DNA of 5,313 nucleotides from Selenomonadales bacterium (GCA_900769615.1 CAAGHH010000002.1:1-5313); one strand, 5' to 3'. Numbered from the stretch's first letter, positions 1 through 5,232 are shown. Notes: generated from the letters alone by a model not told the origin. Numbers and translations: made by a program.

Positions 1-101
1 AGAGTTTTTTCTCTATCCCAGCGTTGTAGTGTCTTTACTGAAACGTTGAGCAATTTGGCAAACTCTTTCGGCTTATAATTAGTGATATATAATGTGTTCA
101 T
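1..101 (-). CDS. IS607-family serine recombinase (transposase), N-terminal fragment
   Basis: The gene reads leftward and is cut by the window edge; 33 complete codons are visible. The peptide starts MNTLYITNYKPKEFAKLLNV and continues SVKTLQRWDRE. This is the MerR-like winged-helix DNA-binding domain that opens IS607-family TnpA proteins; the signature is YKPKEFAKLL followed by S-V-K-T-L-Q-R-W-D-R-E. In this family the domain is followed by a serine-resolvase catalytic domain, which lies outside the window, and often by a tnpB gene. The start is the ATG at 101-99, preceded by a strong ribosome binding site (GGAGG, complement of 111-115) with 9 nt spacing. The full protein would be expected to catalyse excision and insertion of its own element through a phosphoserine intermediate. 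I cannot tell from here whether the gene is intact further left. Confidence 0.85.
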   Translation of the reverse strand, partial: MNTLYITNYKPKEFAKLLNVSVKTLQRWDREKT

Positions 102-122
102 GTCTAAAATCCTCCATAACAC

Positions 123-151
123 ATTATATCACCAGTATACACTTTTATCTA
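123..151 (-). promoter_or_regulatory. Promoter of the IS607-like transposase
   Basis: Read on the minus strand, a perfect -10 hexamer TATAAT (complement of 123-128) carries an extended TGn element. A partial -35, TAGATA (complement of 146-151, 4 of 6 matches to consensus), lies 17 bp upstream. The predicted start of transcription is near 116-117, so the message would begin almost at the GGAGG ribosome binding site. There is a second AGGAGG-like sequence further upstream (complement of 174-179), but no useful start codon follows it. Confidence 0.5.
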
Positions 152-190
152 TATAATCAGTTACTTAATATTTCCTCCTGTCATAAAAAG

Positions 191-1189
191 TTAGCGCCAC
201 TTATCCCCATACATGCGATTGAGTGGATTTTCCTTAAATAAATTACCCTGTTCAATATAACGATGAACCATTTTTTCCGATTTATGCCGTGTCTGGCGCA
301 TAATTGAGAGTGCATCTACATCATGCTGAGCCGCACTAGTAGCAAAGCCACGCCGCAGGCTATGTCCAGCAAATTGAGCCGGATTAAAACCAGCCAGCTT
401 AGCATATTTTTTTACAATCAAAGCAACTGATTTATCTGACAGCTGCGTATTACGCAGTTCGTGGTATTTGGTAAACGGTCTAAATATCGGACCATAATGT
501 ATTCCTGATGCGCTTAACCATTTCAAAAGCGCGGTTACTGCACAAATTTTATCATCAGGTGCATACGGTATAGCTATTTTCGAACCCTGTCCATATTGGT
601 CGCCTTTGGATTGCGGAATAAATATTACTACCCCTTGAAGCGTAAACTCCAAATCCTCGCCTTTTATCCGCACTAACTCCGAACGCCTGAACGCTCCCGA
701 AAAGCCCAAAAGTATCAAGGCCCGGTCACGCAAAGAAACTATATCATCCTCATCAAAAAAAGATGCTATCCTATACAACGTTTCTAACAAAATTGGCGTT
801 TTGCCCCGTTGAAACGTCCCCTTTTCACGTCTTATTGCGGACATGGCAGCTCGTACAATGCCAGCTTTGGCCGGATTCTTTTCCCCAGTAAAGCCAGCGG
901 CAATATGATTTTCCGAAATTGCTGTCACCCGCCGAGAAACCGTATTTGCCTTAGCCTCATCAGCTAAATCATTCATATAATTAACGATAGTCTCCGGCAA
1001 TGCCGGCAATGCCCGTTCATGATGATAATCACACCAATCGGCAAAATCACGCCAATCGGCATAATATGCCTTCATCGTATTATCAGCCTTGGATTTTTCC
1101 AAACGCTTTTTAGCCTTGGCACTCAGCCTTTGATTATCTTCAATACGGCTGTTTTTATTTAAAACAAATGTATTTTTTTTATCTGCCAT
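191..1189 (-). CDS. Tyrosine recombinase / phage-type integrase
   Basis: A 332-residue site-specific recombinase that would cut and rejoin DNA through a phosphotyrosine. Numbering from the chosen start, an N-terminal core-binding (SAM-like) domain spans about residues 20-120 and the catalytic domain about 130-320. The catalytic set looks complete: Arg168 in GAFRRSEL, Lys195 in the beta-hairpin SKGDQYGQGSK, His276 and Arg279 in GHSLRR, His302 in TRHKS, and the nucleophile Tyr311 in HRYIEQG. I chose the ATG at 1189 (MADKKNTF). An in-frame ATG at 1201 is nearly as good, and neither has a strong ribosome binding site. Longer readings up to the TTG at 1273 are unlikely because they begin upstream of the promoter and inside the ilvD terminator. 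No tRNA gene, excisionase or phage genes accompany it, so its target (excision, integration, inversion or dimer resolution) is unknown. A XerC/D-like housekeeping role is possible, but the sequence looks more like the lone integrases of accessory regions. Confidence 0.9.
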   Translation of the reverse strand: MADKKNTFVLNKNSRIEDNQRLSAKAKKRLEKSKADNTMKAYYADWRDFADWCDYHHERALPALPETIVNYMNDLADEAKANTVSRRVTAISENHIAAGFTGEKNPAKAGIVRAAMSAIRREKGTFQRGKTPILLETLYRIASFFDEDDIVSLRDRALILLGFSGAFRRSELVRIKGEDLEFTLQGVVIFIPQSKGDQYGQGSKIAIPYAPDDKICAVTALLKWLSASGIHYGPIFRPFTKYHELRNTQLSDKSVALIVKKYAKLAGFNPAQFAGHSLRRGFATSAAQHDVDALSIMRQTRHKSEKMVHRYIEQGNLFKENPLNRMYGDKWR

Positions 1190-1226
1190 TTTACTACCCA
1201 TAAAATTATAACAACTCAACGTAGCT

Positions 1227-1255
1227 AGTATATCACGCAAAATGAGCCGATTCAA
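1227..1255 (-). promoter_or_regulatory. Promoter of the integrase gene
   Basis: On the minus strand, -35 TTGAAT (complement of 1250-1255) and -10 TATACT (complement of 1227-1232) are separated by exactly 17 bp, and the -10 carries an extended TG motif. Transcription would start near 1220, leaving a 5' leader of about 20-30 nt. A second isolated TGTTATAAT lies at 1205-1213 but has no matching -35. This placement argues for a start codon at 1201 or 1189 and gives the integrase expression independent of ilvD. Confidence 0.6.
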
Positions 1256-1261
1256 TATACG

Positions 1262-1292
1262 AAAAGAGTGCAACTATTAATCGCACTCTTTT
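1262..1292 (-). terminator. Rho-independent terminator after ilvD (bidirectional in form)
   Basis: A 10-bp perfect stem, AAAAGAGTGC paired with GCACTCTTTT, has an 11-nt loop. It lies 17 nt beyond the ilvD stop codon. On the minus strand the second arm ends in TTTT; on the plus strand it ends in six or more T, so it could stop transcription from either side. It separates ilvD from the downstream integrase promoter. Confidence 0.85.
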
Positions 1293-1308
1293 TTAATCCA
1301 ATTTATTA

Positions 1309-2961
1309 TTATTTTAGAACCGCACCCGTGCTAGCTGACGTTGTCAATTTAGCGTAACGTGAGAGATAACCATGCTTGATTTTTGGCTCTGGCTGCTGCC
1401 AATCAGCTTTACGCTTAGCAAGTTCCTCATCACTTACATCTAACTCTAATTTGCGGTTTGGAATGTCAATAAGGATAGTATCACCATCTTCAATAAGACC
1501 TATCGGACCGCCTTCCATAGCCTCTGGCGATACATGACCAACACAAGCTCCCTGACTAGCGCCACTGAAACGACCATCGGTAATCAGACCGACTTTCAGT
1601 CCGCGTCCCGTGATAACCGCTGTCGGATTGAGCATTTCCTGCATACCAGGACCACCTTTTGGACCTTCATAACGGATAACCACTACATCGCCATCATGAA
1701 TTTCTCCAGCCATGATAGCATCACAAGCTGCCGTTTCCGAATTATAGCATTTAGCCTTACCTTTATAAGTAAGCATATCATCTTTTACGGCCGAAGCTTT
1801 AACTACTGCATAATCTGGCGCAAGATTGCCTTTTAATATCGCAATACCGCCTTCTTTACGATACGGTGCATCAACGCTATGAATAACTTCATTATTAAGC
1901 ACCGGCGTATTTTTAATGCGATCACCCATCTTACCAGTTACGGTGAGAGCGTCTAGATGGATAAGATTTTTTTTCGAAAGCTCATTCATAACAGCACAAA
2001 TGCCGCCAGCTTCATTTAAATCAACCATATGATGATGTCCGCCAGGGCTAAGCTTGGTTATATACGGGGTACGACGGGAAATTTCATCAAAAAGCGGCGC
2101 TGGAATTTCGATACCAGCTTCATGCGCGATGGCCGTCAAATGCAACACAGTATTTGACGATCCGCCAATCCCCATATCTACTGTAATCGCATTTTCAAAA
2201 GCTTCCCGAGTTAAAATATCACGCGGTTTAATATCATTTTTAATCAAATCCATGATAACCGCACCAGCCCGTTTTGCTAAAACCCGACGAGCACCGTTAT
2301 AAGCCGCAGGAATCGTACCATTACCTGGAAGTGCCATACCTAAAACTTCCGACAAACAATTCATCGTATTGGCCGTAAAAAGACCGGCACAAGAACCACA
2401 GCCTGGACAGCATTTTGACTCTAAGTCTGCCATTTCTTCAGCTGACATCTCACCGGCAGCAAATTTGCCAGCAGCCTCAAAAGCCTGACTGACACTCACA
2501 TCACGACCATGAAAACGACCTGGCAGCATCGGACCGCCGGAAACAACCACCGCTGGAATATTAAGTCTAGCTGCTGCCATAATCATGCCTGGTACAATCT
2601 TATCGCAGTTTGGAATCAAAACCAGACCATCAAAGCCCGAAGCCATAGCCACAGCCTCAATAGAATCAGCAATCAGCTCACGACTAGCCAGCGAATACTT
2701 CATACCGGTATGTCCCATTGCAATACCATCACAAACACCGATAGCCGGAAACTCCATTGGCGTACCGCCAGCAGCAGCCACGCCAAGCTTTGCAGCCTCA
2801 GCAATTTCACGCAAATGCATATGACCGGGAATAATCTCATTAAAGGAATTGCAAATACCGATTAATGGTTTTTTCAAATCATCCTCATCATAACCATTGG
2901 CATGAAACAATGAACGATGCGCACAACGGGTTGCGCCCTTTTTTACAATATCACTTCTCAT
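1309..2961 (-). CDS. ilvD: Dihydroxy-acid dehydratase (IlvD)
   Basis: A 550-residue enzyme of normal length for the family. It dehydrates 2,3-dihydroxyisovalerate to 2-ketoisovalerate and 2,3-dihydroxy-3-methylvalerate to 2-keto-3-methylvalerate, the step before the final transamination of valine and isoleucine synthesis, in the cytoplasm. Family landmarks are present: Cys37 (ICNSF), Asp78 (GVCDG), Cys119 and Lys121 (PNCDK; the lysine is the one carbamylated to bind Mg in characterised members), the cysteine cluster CCPGCGSC at 184-191 with Cys191 the expected Fe-S ligand, PGNGT at 212-216, and GRFSG with Ser466, the expected general base. The enzyme is therefore expected to carry an oxygen-sensitive Fe-S cluster. 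The start ATG has a ribosome binding site (AGGAG, complement of 2971-2975) with 9 nt spacing. It stands alone: no ilvB, ilvC, ilvA or leu genes flank it in this window. It has its own promoter, operator-like palindrome and terminator. Confidence 0.97.
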   Translation of the reverse strand: MRSDIVKKGATRCAHRSLFHANGYDEDDLKKPLIGICNSFNEIIPGHMHLREIAEAAKLGVAAAGGTPMEFPAIGVCDGIAMGHTGMKYSLASRELIADSIEAVAMASGFDGLVLIPNCDKIVPGMIMAAARLNIPAVVVSGGPMLPGRFHGRDVSVSQAFEAAGKFAAGEMSAEEMADLESKCCPGCGSCAGLFTANTMNCLSEVLGMALPGNGTIPAAYNGARRVLAKRAGAVIMDLIKNDIKPRDILTREAFENAITVDMGIGGSSNTVLHLTAIAHEAGIEIPAPLFDEISRRTPYITKLSPGGHHHMVDLNEAGGICAVMNELSKKNLIHLDALTVTGKMGDRIKNTPVLNNEVIHSVDAPYRKEGGIAILKGNLAPDYAVVKASAVKDDMLTYKGKAKCYNSETAACDAIMAGEIHDGDVVVIRYEGPKGGPGMQEMLNPTAVITGRGLKVGLITDGRFSGASQGACVGHVSPEAMEGGPIGLIEDGDTILIDIPNRKLELDVSDEELAKRKADWQQPEPKIKHGYLSRYAKLTTSASTGAVLK

Positions 2962-2985
2962 TGCTAAACTCTCCTAACCTTGAGA

Positions 2986-3039
2986 TCAAACTTCATCAAA
3001 CGCAGCTAATGTCTGCACAGTTAGCACAGTTGATGACAA
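2986..3039 (-). other. Possible ilvD leader peptide reading frame (17 codons, weak)
   Basis: A short frame from TTG at 3039 to TGA at 2986 would encode MSSTVLTVQTLAAFDEV. It has three valines and two leucines, and its codons run through the leader stem-loop, which is the arrangement expected of an attenuation peptide for a branched-chain amino acid gene. Against it, the start is TTG, the ribosome binding site (AAAGAG) is weak and close, the V/L codons are not contiguous, and no transcription terminator follows before ilvD. It is listed as a candidate only. Confidence 0.2.
2993..3036 (-). promoter_or_regulatory. Structured leader stem-loop of the ilvD mRNA
   Basis: In the ~90-nt leader between the predicted transcription start (near 3053) and the ilvD start codon, a 7-bp outer stem (TCATCAA with TTGATGA) encloses an inner hairpin in which GCTAA-C-TGT pairs with ACATTAGC around a GCAG loop with one bulged C. 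The direct repeat ACTGTGC-TA-ACTGTGC runs through it. The CTAAC arm could instead pair with GTTAG directly before the AGGAG ribosome binding site, and TCTC just upstream could pair with GAGA of that site. Alternative structures that expose or mask the site are possible; this is inference from hand folding. Confidence 0.4.
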
Positions 3040-3059
3040 AATCTCTTTACATAGTTACA

Positions 3060-3088
3060 ATTCTACCGCATTGTATTCACGAATACAA
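3060..3088 (-). promoter_or_regulatory. ilvD promoter
   Basis: On the minus strand, -10 TAGAAT (complement of 3060-3065, 5 of 6 matches) and -35 TTGTAT (complement of 3083-3088) are 17 bp apart. Transcription would start near 3053, about 92 nt upstream of the ilvD start codon. The -35 is only a 3 of 6 match, which fits a promoter controlled by a regulator; the whole -35 and most of the spacer lie inside the palindrome at 3071-3088. Confidence 0.6.
3071..3088. promoter_or_regulatory. Perfect 18-bp palindrome overlapping the ilvD promoter (probable operator)
   Basis: The arms TTGTATTC and GAATACAA are perfect inverted repeats around a 2-bp centre. The site covers the -35 hexamer and half of the spacer of the ilvD promoter, the classic place for a repressor to block RNA polymerase. 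The form (18 bp, two 8-bp arms) suits a dimeric helix-turn-helix regulator. It does not match the CodY consensus, and it only loosely resembles a Rex-type site in its outer TTGT/ACAA. The regulator cannot be named. Confidence 0.6.
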
Positions 3089-3097
3089 GTATTTTTG

Positions 3098-3169
3098 TGT
3101 CAGCATAATCAAAATACAGTTTTATCCATATAACGATAGTATAAAATTTATTGTGTAATTATGCTAACA
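3098..3169. repeat. Pair of 12-bp inverted repeats around a 48-bp AT-rich spacer
   Basis: TGTCAGCATAAT at 3098-3109 and ATTATGCTAACA at 3158-3169 are inverted copies matching at 11 of 12 positions. They lie just upstream of the ilvD promoter and downstream of the membrane-protein gene. Possible roles are paired operator half-sites, a DNA loop, or a recombination site. No U-tract follows on either strand, so a terminator is unlikely. Confidence 0.6.
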
Positions 3170-3202
3170 TTGTTTGACCAGGACAGAATGACTGAACTAT
3201 TG

Positions 3203-3234
3203 AAAAAAGAACTAGCAGCCTGTCGTTATTTTTT
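3203..3234 (-). terminator. Weak AT-rich hairpin at the end of the epimerase operon
   Basis: On the minus strand, AAAAAATAAC pairs with GTTCTTTTTT with one mismatch around a 12-nt loop that includes the last codons of the membrane-protein gene. The second arm is itself the T run. This is the only terminator-like structure after the operon, and it is weak because the stem has a single G-C pair. Some transcripts may read through into the ilvD control region. Confidence 0.3.
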
Positions 3235-3625
3235 TATTTATCGCATTATAAAACCAGCGCCTTACTATAAAAAACATAGGCACTACTATAACTGCACTTA
3301 ACATTAGGAAATAAATTTTTTCTACACTTAGCCAATCTGAAAAAAAGCCCAATATAATCGTAAGGCAAAAACAATCTCTAGTAGTAACAACGAATATATT
3401 TAGCAGCTGTCTAGCTGCTTTTTTATTATAACCATGATGACCTGCTAGTAATAAAATATAGGCAATTGGCAATACCAAAAATACAATCCAGCTACTTATT
3501 GCCACTCTAATCCCAATAAACCACAAGACACCTAATGAACCAGCCTCCGCCAATATTACTGACCAATAATCTGCGCTAATCAGCACAGCTTGTCCAAACA
3601 AACGCATTTTATCAACTGGTGTCAC
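3212..3625 (-). CDS. Small four-helix membrane protein of unknown function
   Basis: I do not recognise this 137-residue protein. Four hydrophobic segments are visible at about 22-39, 42-62, 75-95 and 103-121. Basic residues cluster in the loop at 68-73 (KKAAR) and at the C-terminus (RRW...NKK), which suggests both ends lie in the cytoplasm. There is no signal peptide and no catalytic motif I can name; Glu27 and Arg40 lie within or at the edge of the first segment. The start is GTG, and its first four bases (GTGA) overlap the stop codon of the upstream ribbon-helix-helix gene, with a GAGG-type ribosome binding site about 10 nt upstream, so translation is probably coupled. An ATG six codons in (3607) lacks a ribosome binding site. 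It is the last gene of the epimerase operon. It could be a partner in cell-surface sugar assembly, but only its position suggests this. Confidence 0.75.
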   Translation of the reverse strand: MTPVDKMRLFGQAVLISADYWSVILAEAGSLGVLWFIGIRVAISSWIVFLVLPIAYILLLAGHHGYNKKAARQLLNIFVVTTRDCFCLTIILGFFSDWLSVEKIYFLMLSAVIVVPMFFIVRRWFYNAINKKITTGC

Positions 3626-3810
3626 TTTTTATTTACCTCAGGTTTTGCTGTTTTTTCCATATTACTAAGCGCATATTCACAACACTGCTGAACCAAATTA
3701 TTTACTGATACATTATTACTATCAGCTATCCTTGTCAGTTCATTTAACAGCATCACTGGTAACCGAAAAGTTTTATTCATCATAGCTTGATTTTTCTTTA
3801 TCTTAAACAT
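3622..3810 (-). CDS. Small ribbon-helix-helix (Arc/CopG-like) protein
   Basis: A 62-residue protein with the layout of a ribbon-helix-helix DNA-binding domain: a short strand at about 12-18 (NKTFRLP), helix A at about 20-31 (LLNELTRIADSN) and helix B at about 35-51 (SVNNLVQQCCEYALSNM), followed by a short basic tail. Family members bind DNA as dimers by inserting the strand into the major groove, and many repress their own operon or act as antitoxins. Two adjacent cysteines (43-44) in helix B are unusual. The start ATG lies 2 nt after the epimerase stop, and its ribosome binding site (AGGG, 6 nt spacing) sits inside the end of the epimerase gene. The alternative ATGs at 3783 and 3780 have none. 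The downstream membrane protein does not look like a toxin, so I do not call this a toxin-antitoxin pair; autoregulation of the operon is more plausible. Confidence 0.75.
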   Translation of the reverse strand: MFKIKKNQAMMNKTFRLPVMLLNELTRIADSNNVSVNNLVQQCCEYALSNMEKTAKPEVNKK

Positions 3811-3812
3811 GC

Positions 3813-4742
3813 TTATCCCTGCTTTACAAAATAATCATAGGTGCGCTGCAAGCCTTTCAAAAGGCCCACTGCTGGTTTCCACATTAAATTATTTACAGCC
3901 TTTTCATTGCTTAACATCGAACGATAAATATCTCCCTCACGCACTGGACCATGAGCTATTGGTAATTTACATCCTGCTACTTTACCTAATATATCAACTA
4001 ATTCATTCAGGCTGGTCTCTGTCTGTGTACTCAGATTGTAAACAGTATTCATCTTAGCTGTTACCAACGCCTTACAAATGCCTGCTGCAATATCACCAGC
4101 ATAAACAAAATCACGTGTCTGCTCACCGTCGCCAAAAATAGTAATATCCTGTCCATTAGCAATGCGTTTAGCAAATATACTGATAACACCGCCTTCACCG
4201 CTATCTCCCTGCCGCTCGCCATAGACATTGGCAAAACGGCATATTACATAATTAAGGCCATACATTTTGTTATACAAAGCTAAATATTTTTCCACTGTAA
4301 CTTTGGACAAACCATAAAACGACATTGGCTTTAATTTCTCATTTTCCCGTATCGGTAAAACATTCTCAGCTACATCACCATACGCAGCTGCTGTAGAAGC
4401 AAAAATCACTCGTCTGACATTACTTTTTCTAGCTGCTTCTAACACATGAATCGTTCCCAATATATTTTCTGTAGCATCAAATTCCGGATCTTTTATTGAC
4501 ACATCCACCATCGTCTGCGCTGCCAAATGCACAATAGCATCAAATTGGGCAAATATGATCTGTTGAATTATATTATTGTCTCTAATATCCTGTTTCCAGA
4601 AGGTAAAGCCAGCACGTGGCAAATGCGACAAACTACCTGTCGACAAATTATCCAGCACATAAACCTCATCGCCATTAGCAATAAGCTGCCTAACTAAATA
4701 CGAGCCGATAAAACCAGCTCCACCAGTAACTAAAACCTTCAT
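3813..4742 (-). CDS. NAD-dependent sugar-nucleotide epimerase (UDP-glucose 4-epimerase-like, extended SDR)
   Basis: A 309-residue extended short-chain dehydrogenase of GalE type. The Rossmann motif TGGAGFIG is at 6-13, the NAD-selecting acidic residue Asp31 is in VLDN, QDIRD is at 51-55 and HLAAQ at 72-76. The catalytic centre is Thr117 in ASTAAAYG with Tyr143 and Lys147 in YGLSK. RFANVYGERQ (169-178), GDGEQTRDFVYAGD (204-217) and PVREGDIYRS (266-275) form the substrate half. The likely reaction is C4 epimerisation of UDP-glucose/UDP-galactose or of the N-acetyl forms, feeding polysaccharide or cell-envelope synthesis in the cytoplasm; UDP-glucuronate epimerase or a dehydratase cannot be excluded from motifs alone. 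The start ATG has a strong GAGAGGAG ribosome binding site (complement of 4751-4758) 8 nt upstream. It is the first gene of a three-gene operon. No galK, galT or glycosyltransferase genes are in view, which argues against a dedicated Leloir operon. Confidence 0.9.
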   Translation of the reverse strand: MKVLVTGGAGFIGSYLVRQLIANGDEVYVLDNLSTGSLSHLPRAGFTFWKQDIRDNNIIQQIIFAQFDAIVHLAAQTMVDVSIKDPEFDATENILGTIHVLEAARKSNVRRVIFASTAAAYGDVAENVLPIRENEKLKPMSFYGLSKVTVEKYLALYNKMYGLNYVICRFANVYGERQGDSGEGGVISIFAKRIANGQDITIFGDGEQTRDFVYAGDIAAGICKALVTAKMNTVYNLSTQTETSLNELVDILGKVAGCKLPIAHGPVREGDIYRSMLSNEKAVNNLMWKPAVGLLKGLQRTYDYFVKQG

Positions 4743-4832
4743 AATATATACTCCTCTCAGATAATCACTAACCTAAAATATTACTAACACAGCTGCCATT
4801 TGCGGAGATAAGCCTAACAGATACCTCTACCG

Positions 4833-4959
4833 ATGCCGTCCCCGCGTGCGGGGAAGGTGCCCCTGCACGGGCGAAAGGGGGAAGTAAAGCAGGGAAAATT
4901 ATATATGTATAACCCCCTATCGGTCCTAGCGGACCACTTTCCCCTAAAAAAGGACAGCT
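4833..4959. repeat. Structured intergenic repeat, copy 1 (127 bp)
   Basis: A GC-rich unit in AT-rich surroundings that is composed almost entirely of small inverted repeats. In order: CCCCGC-GT-GCGGGG, GCCC...GGGC, AGGG...CCCT enclosing TTATA-TATG-TATAA, and GGTCC-TAGC-GGACC. GGGGAAGT in the middle can also pair with ACTTTCCCC near the end. The outer ends form an imperfect inverted repeat, GCCGTCC and GGACAGC. The last small hairpin is degraded relative to copy 2 (AAAAAAGG in place of AAAAGGGG). By hand the two copies are nearly 90% identical, with the first 30 positions unchanged. The general plan recalls the palindromic intergenic repeats common in gut Firmicutes genomes (from memory, not searched). 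Confidence 0.85.
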
Positions 4960-4975
4960 ATTTTATGTTGTAACC

Positions 4976-5097
4976 ATGCCGTCCCCGCGTGCGGGGAAGG
5001 TGCCCTGCAAGGGCGGAAGGGGAAGTAAAACAGGGAAAAATTATATATAAATCCCTATCGGTCCCAGCGGACCACTTTCCCCTAAAAGGGGACAGCT
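4976..5097. repeat. Structured intergenic repeat, copy 2 (122 bp)
   Basis: A direct repeat of the unit beginning at 4833, 143 bp further on and separated from it by a 16-bp AT-rich linker. This copy is the better preserved: GCCCT-GCA-AGGGC, AGGGA...TCCCT around TTATATATAA, GGTCC-CAGC-GGACC and CCCCT-AAA-AGGGG are all intact, and the outer arms are GCCGTCCCC and GGGGACAGC (8 of 9 paired). Most differences from copy 1 fall in loops or change hairpin length by whole bases, which suggests that structure is preserved. Confidence 0.85.
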
Positions 5098-5104
5098 TAG
5101 ACTC

Positions 5105-5128
5105 CTCTCTTGCAGCGACAGAAGAGAG
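5105..5128. repeat. 7-bp inverted repeat upstream of the Rpn-like gene
   Basis: CTCTCTT pairs perfectly with AAGAGAG around a 10-nt loop. It lies directly after repeat copy 2 and about 30 bp upstream of the -35 of the rightward promoter. No T run follows on either strand, so it is probably not a terminator; it could be a regulator site. Confidence 0.45.
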
Positions 5129-5155
5129 ACTGTAGAAAATATTTTTAAAATACTA

Positions 5156-5184
5156 TTGGTAGTTCTGTTCTTTAGCATTATACT
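5156..5184 (+). promoter_or_regulatory. Promoter of the Rpn-like gene
   Basis: -35 TTGGTA (5156-5161) and -10 TATACT (5179-5184) are 17 bp apart, with an AT-rich tract (5136-5151) upstream that could act as an UP element. Transcription would begin near 5191, giving a leader of about 42 nt with the ribosome binding site near its end. Confidence 0.55.
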
Positions 5185-5232
5185 ATCATTAATAAGTGTT
5201 TTTGCTTCATTTCATAAGAAAGGAACTTTGCA

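Larger units (their letters stand above)
1..190 (-). mobile_element. Terminal part of an IS607-like insertion sequence (outer end not resolved)
   Basis: The transposase N-terminus at 1-101 implies that the promoter-proximal end of an IS607-like element lies between position 102 and the integrase stop codon at 191, so 190 is only the outer limit. IS607 elements generally lack terminal inverted repeats and make no obvious target duplication, and I found neither here. The exact boundary therefore cannot be placed from one sequence; comparison with an empty site would be needed. Confidence 0.5.
4743..5232. other. 490-bp divergent intergenic region
   Basis: The region lies between the leftward epimerase operon and the rightward Rpn-like gene, so it must carry promoters for both. 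It contains two copies of a structured repeat (4833-4959 and 4976-5097), a 7-bp hairpin (5105-5128) and a promoter for the rightward gene (5156-5184). I could not find a convincing -35/-10 pair for the epimerase. A minus-strand TATAAT at 5177-5182 is the best -10 but lacks a -35. No tRNA, riboswitch or conserved small ORF was recognised. Confidence 0.6.

Noticed and set aside
165..200. Terminator or leader peptide after the integrase stop
   Set aside because: The sequence around 181-200 forms only a broken 4-bp stem before a T run, and the 7-codon frame after it ends at once; neither is convincing.
1190..1273. N-terminal extension of the integrase to the TTG at 1273
   Set aside because: It starts inside the ilvD terminator and upstream of the integrase promoter, and the extra residues resemble no integrase N-terminus.
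1534..1836. Open frame on the plus strand inside ilvD (and similar ones at 2054-2302, 2509-2865 and 2585-2824)
   Set aside because: All lie antisense within the fully conserved ilvD gene, have no ribosome binding site or recognisable domain, and have low-complexity composition typical of antisense frames.
2962..3060. T-box or other known riboswitch in the ilvD leader
   Set aside because: There is no T-box GGTGGNACCGCG-like sequence and no terminator/antiterminator pair, and the leader is too short.
2865..3158. Plus-strand 97-codon frame running from ilvD into its upstream region
   Set aside because: It crosses the ilvD start, leader, operator and promoter antisense, has no family resemblance and no ribosome binding site.
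3212..3810. Toxin-antitoxin pair (RHH antitoxin plus downstream gene)
   Set aside because: The downstream product is a four-helix membrane protein, not a recognisable toxin, and both genes trail an epimerase in one operon.
3809..4057. Plus-strand 82-codon frame inside the epimerase gene
   Set aside because: Antisense to a conserved coding region and without supporting signals.
4833..5097. CRISPR array
   Set aside because: There are only two units, each far longer than a CRISPR repeat, with a 16-bp AT-rich linker and internal palindromes.
5105..5128. Terminator hairpin
   Set aside because: The stem is good but no T run follows on either strand.
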